NCBI GenBank assembly: GCA_963811365.1
Contig: CAWEQW010000009.1
Coordinates: 124,001-188,000 of the forward strand
DNA: 64,000 bases
Source: CAWEQW01 sp963811365
GTDB taxonomy: Bacteria > Actinomycetota > Actinomycetes > Propionibacteriales > Nocardioidaceae
Direction of reading: 5' to 3'
Shown: positions 36,788 through 44,779 of the stretch, in pieces
Layout: every line of letters starts with the position of its first letter
How positions within the stretch are numbered: the first letter of the stretch is position 1
Notes under the pieces: model-generated
Told to the model about the DNA's origin: nothing
The model's input: only the letters and a program-made list of their open reading frames with translations
Database searches by the model: none
Position numbers and translations under genes: made by a program

Positions 36788-38166
36788 GCGACCGACCCGG
36801 GGGCCGGAGCGGTCCGGGCGACCTGGGCCGCCGGATGGCGGGGTGGGTGACCATCGGAGCATCGGGCGCCGCCCGCGGCGTCGTCGGCGGGCTTCGCTGG
36901 CCCGAGCACGAGATCCGCAGGGTCCAGCGCAGGGCCCTGGGCGTGCTCGTCGCCGCGCAGGCGCTCGGTGGGGTGGGCATCACGATCGGCATCGCGGTCG
37001 CCTCCATCCTGGCCGAGCAGATCTCGGGCTCCGAGAAGCTCGCCGGGCTCGCCCAGACGATGCAGGTGCTGGGGGCGGCCGTCGCCTCCTTCCTGCTCGC
37101 GCACCTGATGGGCCGGCGCGGACGCCGCTCGGGGCTCGTCCTCGGGTACCTGCTCGGCGCCACCGGGGCAGCGCTGTGCGTGCTCGCCGGTGTCGTCGGC
37201 TCCTTCCCGGTGCTGCTCGTCGGTGCGACGCTGCTGGGGTCCGCCACCGCGGCCAACAGCCAGTCGCGGTACGCCGCCACGGACCTGGCGCGGCCCGAGC
37301 GTCGTGCGCGCTCCCTGTCGCTCGTGGTGTGGGCGACCACGATCGGCGCCGTCGCAGGGCCGAACCTGTCGGGACCGGCGGGACGGGCCGCGCACCGGAT
37401 GGGCCTGCCGGTCCTCACCGGGCCGTTCCTGTTCGGCCTCCTGGGCCTGCTCGCCGCCGCGGTCGTGCTCTGGTCGGCGTTGCGACCCGACCCGCTGCTC
37501 GTCGCCCGGGAGGCCGCGATCTCGCGGGGCGCCGTCGCGAGCCGCGGGCCGTCGTGGTCCCGGGTGCGCGTGCTGGTCCGTGAGCGGCCGGCCGTGCTGG
37601 CCGGCACGGTCGCGCTCGCCCTCGCGCACGCCGTGATGGTCGCCGTGATGATCATGACGCCGCTGCACATGCACGATGGCGGTGCCCACCTCGAGGTGAT
37701 CGGGATCGTGATCAGCGTCCACGTGCTCGGCATGTACTTCTTCGCCCCGGCCGTCGGCTGGGCGGCCGACCGGGTGGGCCGGCCGCCGGTGCTCGCGGCC
37801 GGCTCGGTGGTCCTGCTGGTCTCGTTGGCGCTGGCGGGCACCTCGCCGATGGGCGCCTCGTGGCGGATCGCCGCCGGGCTGTTCCTGCTGGGCCTCGGGT
37901 GGTCGCTGTGCACGGTCGCCGCCTCGACGCTGATCACCGAGTCGGCGCCGCTGGACCTGCGCACCGACGTGCAGGGTGCCGCGGACCTGGCGATGGGAGT
38001 GACGGCGGCGGCCGCGGGCGCACTGTCGGGGGTGGTCGTGGGCTCTCTCGGGTACGGCGCGCTCAACCTCGCTGCCGCCTTCCTGGTCGCCGGCGTGGCG
38101 ACCGCGGCAGAGGTCGCGCGGCGTACGACGTCCCCGACGGCCGACGACGTGACGCTCGCGATCTGA
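36784..38166 (+). CDS. Major facilitator superfamily transporter
   Basis: 460 residues with about twelve membrane helices. An MFS-like loop 2-3 motif is seen as LMGRRGRRSGLVLGY (about residue 105), and a second such loop as WAADRVGRPPVLAAG. A long central loop with basic residues separates the two halves. The carrier is of the drug/sugar efflux type by general look, but the substrate cannot be told. It starts GTG within the DUF3046 stop (GTGA). An internal ATG at 36837 is a less likely start. MTA phosphorylase follows after 21 bases. Confidence 0.87.
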   Translation: MSDRPGGRSGPGDLGRRMAGWVTIGASGAARGVVGGLRWPEHEIRRVQRRALGVLVAAQALGGVGITIGIAVASILAEQISGSEKLAGLAQTMQVLGAAVASFLLAHLMGRRGRRSGLVLGYLLGATGAALCVLAGVVGSFPVLLVGATLLGSATAANSQSRYAATDLARPERRARSLSLVVWATTIGAVAGPNLSGPAGRAAHRMGLPVLTGPFLFGLLGLLAAAVVLWSALRPDPLLVAREAAISRGAVASRGPSWSRVRVLVRERPAVLAGTVALALAHAVMVAVMIMTPLHMHDGGAHLEVIGIVISVHVLGMYFFAPAVGWAADRVGRPPVLAAGSVVLLVSLALAGTSPMGASWRIAAGLFLLGLGWSLCTVAASTLITESAPLDLRTDVQGAADLAMGVTAAAAGALSGVVVGSLGYGALNLAAAFLVAGVATAAEVARRTTSPTADDVTLAI

Positions 38167-38187
38167 GGCTCTGCGACACTCGTGGCC

Positions 38188-38982
38188 ATGTCCGCACCTC
38201 GCGCCTCCGTCGCGGTCATCGGCGGCAGCGGCTTCTACACCTTCCTCGACCACCCGCAGGAGGTCGAGGTCGAGACCCCGTACGGAGCGCCCTCGGGCCC
38301 GGTCGCGCTCGGAGAGGTCGCCGGTCGCAGCGTGGCGTTCCTGCCGCGGCACGGCCGGCGCCACGAGTACCCGCCGCACCGGATCGGCTACCGGGCGAAC
38401 ATGTGGGCGCTGCGCGCCCTCGGCGTCCGGCAGGTGCTCGCGCCGTGTGCAGTGGGCGGTCTGCGCCCGGACACGCCGCCCGGCACGCTGGTGGTCCCCG
38501 ACCAGCTCGTGGACCGCACGTACGGGCGGAGCCAGACCTACATGGACACCGGGGCGGTGCACGCCCCGTTCGCGGACCCGTACTGCCCCGACCTGCGCCG
38601 GCAGCTGCTGCGGGCCGACCCGTCCCTGGTGGACGGCGGCGCGATGGTCGTCATCGAGGGGCCGCGCTTCTCCACCCGTGCGGAGTCCCAGCACTACGCC
38701 GCCCAGGGCTGGTCGCTGGTCAACATGACCGGTCACCCCGAGGCGGTGCTCGCACGTGAGCTCGGGCTCTGCTACGCGACCCTCGCGCTGGTCACCGACG
38801 TCGACGCGGGGGTGAGCGCGGAGGAGTCGGTCGACCAGACGCAGGTCTTCGCAGAGTTCGCGCGCAGCATCGACCGGCTCAAGGCGCCGCTCTCCACGGT
38901 GGTGGCCGACCTGTCGGCTCCGGCCGGGTGCGCGTGCGGTGGGTGGCACGCCGACGTCACGCTGCCGTTCGTCCTGCCCTGA
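38188..38982 (+). CDS. mtnP: S-methyl-5'-thioadenosine phosphorylase
   Basis: 264 residues. It splits methylthioadenosine into adenine and methylthioribose-1-phosphate in methionine salvage. The phosphate loop is VAVIGGSGFYTFL, the second phosphate/ribose segment is LPRHGRRHEYPPHRIGYRAN, and NMTGHPEAVLARELGLCYA with TDVDAG forms the base and ribose site. Some actinobacterial members act on other purine nucleosides, so a purine nucleoside phosphorylase role is possible. The ATG is chosen because GACACT, a variant -10, stands seven bases before it. A GTG six bases upstream is also in frame. Confidence 0.88.
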   Translation: MSAPRASVAVIGGSGFYTFLDHPQEVEVETPYGAPSGPVALGEVAGRSVAFLPRHGRRHEYPPHRIGYRANMWALRALGVRQVLAPCAVGGLRPDTPPGTLVVPDQLVDRTYGRSQTYMDTGAVHAPFADPYCPDLRRQLLRADPSLVDGGAMVVIEGPRFSTRAESQHYAAQGWSLVNMTGHPEAVLARELGLCYATLALVTDVDAGVSAEESVDQTQVFAEFARSIDRLKAPLSTVVADLSAPAGCACGGWHADVTLPFVLP

Positions 38983-39045
38983 GCAGTGCTGTGCCGCCGC
39001 CGGCTGCCCCGCCGTGGGGCGGGCCCCGGCGTGTCGGGACAAGTC

Positions 39046-39067
39046 GAACACCTGTTCGGGCTACGGT
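39046..39067 (+). promoter_or_regulatory. LexA SOS box with adjacent -10 upstream of recA
   Basis: 39046-39057 reads GAAC-ACCT-GTTC, the exact actinobacterial LexA core GAAC-N4-GTTC, within TCGAACACCTGTTCGG. A TANNNT hexamer, TACGGT, follows at 39062-39067. LexA bound here would block this promoter, so the recA transcript from it should be SOS-inducible. The start codon is about 170 bases downstream. Confidence 0.8.
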
Positions 39068-39157
39068 GGTCACGACCGAAAGCCGGCGCGGACGTTGCTG
39101 GTGAGGCATCCGCGGGGGCGGCTCGCTTTCCCCAGGTCGGAAAACGGTGCTCGCAAA

Positions 39158-39180
39158 CTGTCGGAAGGCTTCTCTAGTGT
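39158..39180 (+). promoter_or_regulatory. PafBC-type (RecA-NDp) DNA damage promoter of recA
   Basis: CTGTCGGAA (39158-39166), eight bases, then TAGTGT (39175-39180). This matches the known RecA-NDp/PafBC motif, TTGTCRGTG-N8-TANNNT, in spacing and in most positions. In mycobacteria this motif gives LexA-independent induction of recA and many repair genes. An ATG at 39189, in frame with recA, would be nearly leaderless from it. Confidence 0.65.
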
Positions 39181-39239
39181 CGGCGTCGATGAAGAAGACA
39201 GCAGGTTCCGCGCGGCGGACAGACGGACGGATTACTTCC

Positions 39240-40286
39240 ATGGCTGGTGGAGATCGGGACAAGGCGCTCGACGCAGCGCTCGCCAACATCGAGCGTCAGT
39301 TCGGCAAGGGTTCGGTCATGCGGCTCGGCGACGAGACGCGTGCACCTCTCGAGGTGATTCCCACCGGGGCCATCTCCCTCGACGTGGCTCTCGGCATCGG
39401 CGGGCTCCCCCGCGGCCGAGTGGTCGAGATCTACGGGCCGGAGTCGTCCGGCAAGACGACGGTCGCCCTCCACGCGGTGGCCAGCGCCCAGCGAGGCGGC
39501 GGCATCGTGGCGTTCATCGACGCCGAGCACGCCCTCGACCCCGACTACGCCAAGGCGCTCGGTGTCGACACCGACGCGCTCCTGGTCTCCCAGCCCGACT
39601 CGGGTGAGCAGGCGCTGGAGATCGCGGACATGCTGATCCGTTCCGGCGCGCTCGACCTGATCGTGGTCGACTCGGTGGCGGCGCTCGTGCCGCGCGCCGA
39701 GATCGAGGGCGAGATGGGCGACAGCCACGTCGGGCTCCAGGCGCGGCTGATGAGCCAGGCGCTGCGGAAGATGACCGGCGCGCTCAACGGCGCCGGCACG
39801 ACGATGATCTTCATCAACCAGCTCCGCGAGAAGATCGGGGTGATGTTCGGCAGTCCGGAGACCACCACGGGCGGCCGGGCGCTGAAGTTCTACTCCTCCG
39901 TGCGGCTCGACGTCCGGCGCATCGAGACGCTTAAGGACGGCCAGGAGATGGTCGGCAACCGGACCCGGATCAAGGTCGTCAAGAACAAGGTGGCCCCGCC
40001 GTTCAAGCAGGCCGAGTTCGACATCATGTACGGCCAGGGGATCAGTCGGGAGGGCGGTCTCATCGACGTCGGCGTCGAGGCCGGACTCGTCCGGAAGGCA
40101 GGCGCCTGGTACACCTACGAAGGCGACCAGCTGGGCCAGGGTAAAGAAAACGCCAGAGCGTTCCTTCGCGACAATCCGGACTTGGCGAACGAGCTGGAAA
40201 AGCGCATTCTTGAGAAGCTGGGAGTCGGTCCGCAGGTTGACGCCGAGCAGTCGGCGCCCGTCGAGCCGACGGGCATCGACTTCTGA
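39240..40286 (+). CDS. recA: Recombinase RecA
   Basis: 348 residues. RecA forms filaments on single-stranded DNA, pairs homologous strands and triggers LexA cleavage. The start MAGGDRDKALDAAL is the usual actinobacterial N-terminus. Walker A is GPESSGKTT (about residue 67), followed by IDAEHALDPDYAKALGV, LLVSQPDSGEQALEI and VVDSVAALVPRAEIEG. The DNA-binding loop 2 region FGSPETTTGGRALKFY is complete. No intein is present. A 17-residue N-terminal extension from an ATG at 39189 is possible, because that codon is eight bases from the PafBC-type -10. Confidence 0.97.
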   Translation: MAGGDRDKALDAALANIERQFGKGSVMRLGDETRAPLEVIPTGAISLDVALGIGGLPRGRVVEIYGPESSGKTTVALHAVASAQRGGGIVAFIDAEHALDPDYAKALGVDTDALLVSQPDSGEQALEIADMLIRSGALDLIVVDSVAALVPRAEIEGEMGDSHVGLQARLMSQALRKMTGALNGAGTTMIFINQLREKIGVMFGSPETTTGGRALKFYSSVRLDVRRIETLKDGQEMVGNRTRIKVVKNKVAPPFKQAEFDIMYGQGISREGGLIDVGVEAGLVRKAGAWYTYEGDQLGQGKENARAFLRDNPDLANELEKRILEKLGVGPQVDAEQSAPVEPTGIDF

Positions 40287-40595
40287 CGCGCGTGTCCCGT
40301 CCCACTGGCCGCACGCGTCCGGGCAGCCGCCCGGCTGGTCTCTACCTCCCAGGGGACCAGGCGGGCGGTCCTGCCTCGGGAAACGACCGCTCCGAAGCCT
40401 CCGCCGACCTCGGCCGGGTCCCGGTGGGGGACGTCCACCGGGGGGTGGACGCGTGGCTCGGTCCGCGGCGAGCCGAAGCCGGCCGGGGCGCTCCGACAGC
40501 CACGAACTCGGCGCCCGGCGACCCGGCGCCCGAGCGACCTGGGGCCGCCGCCGGAGGACAGCGCCGGGCTGGGCCCGGACGCGGACGCGGAGGCC
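40287..40595 (+). other. Interval between recA and recX: no stop in the recX frame, no clear start
   Basis: This 309-base stretch has no stop in the recX frame but also no ATG, GTG or TTG there before 40596. RecX proteins of related bacteria often carry a disordered N-terminal extension of 50-90 residues beginning just after recA. An undetected indel here may hide the true recX start, for example the GTG at 40292 in another frame, six bases after the recA stop. Confidence 0.4.
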
Positions 40596-41108
40596 GTGGC
40601 GCGCAAGATCCTGCTCGACCAGCTCACCGGTCAGGCGCGCAGCCGCGCCGAGCTCGCGACCAGGCTCTCCCGCAAGGGCGTCCCCGAAGAGGTCGCCGAG
40701 CGGCTGCTGACCCGGTTCGAGGAGGTCGGCCTCGTCGACGACGCCGCGTACGCCCGTGCCTGGGTCCAGTCCCGGCAGGCCGGCAAGGGCCTTGCCCGCC
40801 GGGCGCTGGCGCTCGAGCTGCGCCGCAAGGGAGTTGGCGACGAGGACGCCCGAGCCGCACTCGACGAGGTGGATCCCGACGACGAGGTCGAGACCGCCCG
40901 CGTCCTCGTGCGCAAGAAGCTGCCCAGCGCCGCGCGGCTCGACCGCCCGACCGCGACCCGACGGCTGGCGGGCATGCTGGCCCGCAAGGGTCACCCGCCC
41001 GGGGTGGCGTTCCGGGTCGTCCGCGAGGAGCTGGACGCCTGGTACGCCGACGAGCCCGACGACCTGACGGCGGACGCCGTGCCGGACCTCGACCCGTTCG
41101 ACGGCTGA
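40596..41108 (+). CDS. recX: Regulatory protein RecX
   Basis: 170 residues as read. RecX caps RecA filaments and limits recombination. The three-helix repeats are clear: VARKILLDQLTGQARSRAEL, FEEVGLVDDAAYARAWVQSR, KGLARRALALELRRKGVGDE and the last repeat LAGMLARKGHPPGVAFRVVR. The GTG start is the first available in frame but has no Shine-Dalgarno. The real N-terminus is probably further upstream. It follows recA directly, as in most actinobacteria. Confidence 0.9.
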   Translation: MARKILLDQLTGQARSRAELATRLSRKGVPEEVAERLLTRFEEVGLVDDAAYARAWVQSRQAGKGLARRALALELRRKGVGDEDARAALDEVDPDDEVETARVLVRKKLPSAARLDRPTATRRLAGMLARKGHPPGVAFRVVREELDAWYADEPDDLTADAVPDLDPFDG

Positions 41109-41252
41109 GGCTGTCCGACGGCCTCCTCGACCGATCCGACGACCGGCTGGACACCGGCCGACGACGGCTGGCGGGCCGTTCAACGGCTGCTGGGGTGCTG
41201 CCGGACCGGCCGTCGCCGGATCGGCCGCAGCCGGATGGGCGGTCTGCGATCC

Positions 41253-41281
41253 TTGACCCGTTCCATGCCGCGACCTAGCCT
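41253..41281 (+). promoter_or_regulatory. Promoter upstream of rny
   Basis: TTGACC (41253-41258), a 17-base spacer and TAGCCT (41276-41281) form a good housekeeping-type promoter. The leader to the rny ATG is about 175 bases. The rest of the 41109-41463 gap shows no gene, only GC-rich sequence and a GAGGAG-type ribosome binding site just before rny. Confidence 0.6.
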
Positions 41282-41463
41282 CGAACCACAACCATGAACT
41301 CCGGGGTGTCCGGAGACTGAAACGACATTGAACCCGGCGAGAGCCGGACGAGCGTCGAGCCAGCAGGCTGTCGAGGAGCGGTGGGCGGCATCGCCACGGG
41401 AGGCGGGCCGTCCGCTTCGAGCCCACTGCTGCCGGCTTCGCGCCTGAGGCGAGGAGAACAGCC

Positions 41464-42975
41464 ATGGACCGCGTCGCAGCCCCGCTGGTGCAGGGCGGCG
41501 GCGCGGGGCGCGGCGTCTCGGACCTGATGATCGGCCTGCCGGCCGTGGACCTGGTGCTGCTGCTCGCCGCGCTGGTCGTGGTGCTGGCGGTCGTGTCGCT
41601 GGTCGTGGTGCTCGTCGGACGGCAGCGTCAGTCCCGGCGCGAGCACGACCTGCACCAGGACCTCCAAGAGCAGCGCCAGGACATCGAGCGACGCGAGCAC
41701 AGGCTGAGCGAGCGCGAGCAGCGCCTCGACGACGAGCTGCGGCACCTCGAGGAGCGGATGCACCAGCTCACCGCCACCGAGGCCCAGCTCGAGGCCCGTC
41801 GCGCCGAGCTGCTCGACATCGAGGCCGCGCGCCGGCAGACCCTGGAGCGGGTGGCGGGGCTCACCGCCACCGACGCCCACGCCCAGCTCGTCGAGAGCAT
41901 CGAGACCGACGCCAAGCGGACCGCCGCGATCATGGCGCGCGACATCGAGAAGGCCGCTCACGACGAGGCCGAGCTGCGCGCCCGCAAGATCGTCGCCACG
42001 GTCATCGCCCGGCTCGCCTCCGAGCAGACCAGCGAGTCGGTGGTCTCCGTGGTGCACCTGCCCAGCGACGACATGAAGGGCCGGATCATCGGTCGCGAAG
42101 GCCGTAACATCCGCTCCTTCGAGCAGGTCACCGGCGTGAACCTGATCATCGACGACACGCCGGAGGCGGTGCTGCTCAGCTGCTTCGACCCGGTCCGTCG
42201 CGAGGTGGGCCGGCTGGCGCTCGAGGAGCTGGTCGCCGACGGCCGGATCCACCCCTCGCGCATCGAGGAGGTCCACGAGCGCTGCCTGGTCCAGGTCGGC
42301 CGGATGTGCGAGAAGGCCGGTCAGGACGCAGCGTTCGAGATGGGCATCACCGACCTCCACCCGCAGCTCGTCGCCACCCTCGGCAAGCTCAAGTACCGCA
42401 CGTCGTACGGCCAGAACGTGCTCAGGCACCTCATCGAGTCCGGGCACATCGCCGGCCTGATCGCCGACGAGCTCGGGCTCGACCGCGCGACCTGCGTGCG
42501 GGCCGCGTTCCTGCACGACATCGGCAAGGCGCTCACCCACGAGGCCGAGGGCTCGCACGCCATCGTCGGCGCGGAGCTCGCGCGCAAGTACGGCGAGTCC
42601 GAGGACGTGGTGCACGCCATCGAGGCGCACCACAACGAGGTCGAGCCACGCACCGTCGAGGCGGTGGTCACGCAGGCCTCCGACGCCATCAGCGGCGGGC
42701 GGCCCGGCGCCCGGCGGGAGTCGCTCGAGGCCTACGTCCAGCGGCTCCAGCGGCTCGAGGAGATCGCGATGGCCAAGCCCGGGGTGGACAAGGTGTTCGC
42801 GATGCAGGCCGGCCGGGACGTGCGGGTGATGGTCCAGCCGGAGGCGGTCGACGACATCGCCGCGCAGGTGCTGGCGCGCGACATCGCCAAGCAGTTCGAG
42901 GAGGAGCTGACCTACCCCGGGCAGATCAAGGTCACGGTGGTCCGCGAGTCGCGGGCGACCGAGGTCGCTCGCTGA
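41464..42975 (+). CDS. rny: Ribonuclease Y
   Basis: 503 residues. RNase Y is a membrane-tethered endonuclease that starts mRNA decay. A single N-terminal membrane helix (about residues 27-50) is followed by a long Glu/Arg/Gln-rich coiled coil (residues 55-150). Next come the KH domain with GRIIGREGRNIRSFEQ (about 205) and the HD domain with AAFLHDIGKALTHEAEG (about 355), then AIEAHHNEVEP. Length and order are those of the family. With RNase J at 3.2 kb, the organism has the two-enzyme decay set known from Bacillus. Confidence 0.95.
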   Translation: MDRVAAPLVQGGGAGRGVSDLMIGLPAVDLVLLLAALVVVLAVVSLVVVLVGRQRQSRREHDLHQDLQEQRQDIERREHRLSEREQRLDDELRHLEERMHQLTATEAQLEARRAELLDIEAARRQTLERVAGLTATDAHAQLVESIETDAKRTAAIMARDIEKAAHDEAELRARKIVATVIARLASEQTSESVVSVVHLPSDDMKGRIIGREGRNIRSFEQVTGVNLIIDDTPEAVLLSCFDPVRREVGRLALEELVADGRIHPSRIEEVHERCLVQVGRMCEKAGQDAAFEMGITDLHPQLVATLGKLKYRTSYGQNVLRHLIESGHIAGLIADELGLDRATCVRAAFLHDIGKALTHEAEGSHAIVGAELARKYGESEDVVHAIEAHHNEVEPRTVEAVVTQASDAISGGRPGARRESLEAYVQRLQRLEEIAMAKPGVDKVFAMQAGRDVRVMVQPEAVDDIAAQVLARDIAKQFEEELTYPGQIKVTVVRESRATEVAR

Positions 42976-42984
42976 CCCGCGGTC

Positions 42985-44001
42985 ATGCACACGACCCGGG
43001 ACGGCCCTCCCGTCGCGGGCGACCGGCCGCACGGTGCCACGTTGGTGGTGCGACGCCGCGGGGATCGCGAGGACGAGCTCCTGGTCCTGCACCGAGCCGG
43101 GCGGGGTCCGGACGGCGACCGGGCCCAGACGCCCCCGGCCGGCGCGAGGCTGCCCGGCGAGCCGGTCCACGCCGCGGCGGTGCGGGTGCTCCACGAGGAG
43201 GCCGGCGTCGCCGGTGCCGACGTGTGGGCCGTCGACCTGTCCGGCGACTGGGCCGTCTTCGGCTGCGAGCTCTCCGCTGACCGCGCGGTTGCGCTGGTCC
43301 GCCTGGAGCACGACAGGCACGAGTGGCTGGCGGCCCGGCTGGCGGCGACTCGGGTGCTGCCGTCCTCCGTCGGGGAGCGGATGACGCAGGTCGCCGCGAC
43401 GCCGTGGGTCGGCCTCGCCTTCCGGCCGATGAGCCGCGCCGACTTCCCCGACCTGGTCCGCTGGCAGGCCGAGCCGCACGTCGCCCGGTGGTGGAGCGAC
43501 GAGGCGCCCGACGTGGCCGGCGCCGAGCGGCACTACGGGCCGGCGCTCGACGGTGCCGACCCCACCCGGATGTGGGTCCTCGAGCTCGACGGTCGCTCCG
43601 CGGGCTTCGTGCAGGACTACCGCATCGGCGACCACCCCGAGTACGCCGTGCTGACCGGTCGTCCCGACGCGGTCGGCATCGACTACGCGATCGGCGACCC
43701 CGCGTGGGTGCACCGCGGCATCGGCGCCCGCGTGCTCTGGTGCTATCTGCGCGACGTGGTGCTGCCGCACTATCCGGACGCCGCACAGGTGCACGCCGCT
43801 CCCGACCACCGCAACACGGCGTCCCTGCGGGTGCTGGAGAAGGTGGGCTTCCGGCAGGGGCTGTGGTTCGACGAGCCACAGCCGGGCGGCCGCGTCGACA
43901 CGGTGGTCGGCTGCACGCTCGATGTGCGGGCGGTGTACGGGCTCAGTGCTCGAGGACCGAGTCGAGGAAGCTCCGGGCGCGTGCGGAGCGGGGAGCGCTG
44001 A
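42985..44001 (+). CDS. GNAT acetyltransferase with an N-terminal Nudix-like domain
   Basis: 338 residues in two parts. Residues about 15-135 look like a Nudix fold, with the degenerate box GEPVHAAAVRVLHEEAGV (R-x-L-x-E-E-x-G). Residues about 140-315 are a GNAT domain of the aminoglycoside 6'-acetyltransferase/siderophore type: FRPMSRADFPDLVRWQAEPH, then HVARWWSD and the acetyl-CoA region HRGIGARVLWCYL. The function may be acetylation of an aminoglycoside or siderophore, or something else. The last 59 bases overlap the end of the convergent ABC ATPase gene, and the final 25 residues are Arg/Ser-rich and probably unstructured. Confidence 0.78.
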   Translation: MHTTRDGPPVAGDRPHGATLVVRRRGDREDELLVLHRAGRGPDGDRAQTPPAGARLPGEPVHAAAVRVLHEEAGVAGADVWAVDLSGDWAVFGCELSADRAVALVRLEHDRHEWLAARLAATRVLPSSVGERMTQVAATPWVGLAFRPMSRADFPDLVRWQAEPHVARWWSDEAPDVAGAERHYGPALDGADPTRMWVLELDGRSAGFVQDYRIGDHPEYAVLTGRPDAVGIDYAIGDPAWVHRGIGARVLWCYLRDVVLPHYPDAAQVHAAPDHRNTASLRVLEKVGFRQGLWFDEPQPGGRVDTVVGCTLDVRAVYGLSARGPSRGSSGRVRSGER

Positions 44002-44707
44002 AGAACTCCTCGGGTGTCGCCTCCTCGACGACGCGGCCGGCGTCCATGAACACCACCCGGTCGGCGGCGGTCCGGGCGAAGCCCATCTCATGGGTGACCA
44101 CGAGCATCGTGGTGCCGCTGCCGGCAAGGTCCACCATCACGTCGAGCACCTCACGCGTCATCTCGGGGTCGAGGGCCGAGGTCGGCTCGTCGAAGAGCAT
44201 CGCCGCCGGCTCCATGGCCAGTGCCCGGGCGATCGCGACCCGCTGCTGCTGGCCCCCGGAGAGCCGGCCCGGGAGCTGGTCGGCGTGCGAGCCGACACCC
44301 ACCCGGTCCAGGAGCCGGCGTGCGAGCGCGTCCGCGTCACCGGCGGCCAGGCGGCGTACCCGCACCGGCCCGAGGGTGACGTTGTCCAGCACCGTCTTGT
44401 GGGCGTACAGGTTGAAGCCCTGGAACACCATCCCGACCCGCGCGCGGACCGCCTCGAGCTCGGGTCCTCCATCGGGCAGCGGACTGCCGTCGACGCGCAC
44501 CGTGCCGCCGTCGACGCGTTCGAGACGGTTGACCGTCCGGCAGAGTGTGGACTTCCCGGCCCCGGAGGGTCCGATCACCGCGACCACCTCGCCACGGCCC
44601 ACCGCGAGGGAGACGTCGTCGAGCACGTGCAGGTCGCCGTACCACTTCTCGACGTGGACCAGTTCGATAACGGGCCCGGTCGTGGGTATCACAGGGGAGG
44701 ACGGCAC
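43943..44707 (-). CDS. Amino-acid-type ABC transporter ATP-binding protein (GlnQ-like), orphan
   Basis: 254 residues of the polar amino acid ABC ATPase family. Walker A is IGPSGAGKSTLCRTVNRLE (about residue 43), the Q-loop is GMVFQGFNLYAHKTVLDN, the signature is RLSGGQQQRVAIARAL, Walker B is AMLFDEPTSALDPEM and the H-loop is VVTHEMGFAR. The closest match is GlnQ/GluA. No permease or binding-protein gene is next to it, which is unusual because these normally form operons. The GTG start at 44707 is seven bases after a -10 hexamer. The 3' end overlaps the acetyltransferase gene by 59 bases. Confidence 0.9.
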   Translation of the reverse strand: MPSSPVIPTTGPVIELVHVEKWYGDLHVLDDVSLAVGRGEVVAVIGPSGAGKSTLCRTVNRLERVDGGTVRVDGSPLPDGGPELEAVRARVGMVFQGFNLYAHKTVLDNVTLGPVRVRRLAAGDADALARRLLDRVGVGSHADQLPGRLSGGQQQRVAIARALAMEPAAMLFDEPTSALDPEMTREVLDVMVDLAGSGTTMLVVTHEMGFARTAADRVVFMDAGRVVEEATPEEFFSAPRSARARSFLDSVLEH

Positions 44708-44714
44708 ACTGCAG

Positions 44715-44720
44715 AACCTA
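44715..44720 (-). promoter_or_regulatory. -10 element (TAGGTT, reverse strand) of the orphan ABC ATPase
   Basis: TAGGTT on the reverse strand stands seven bases before the GTG at 44707, again the leaderless spacing. It is the same hexamer as at thyA and fixes the start. Confidence 0.55.
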
Positions 44721-44779
44721 CCGACTTGGCGGGTCTGACAGAGTCGACAGCGAACCGTACGCGACGAAAGGCATGCACC

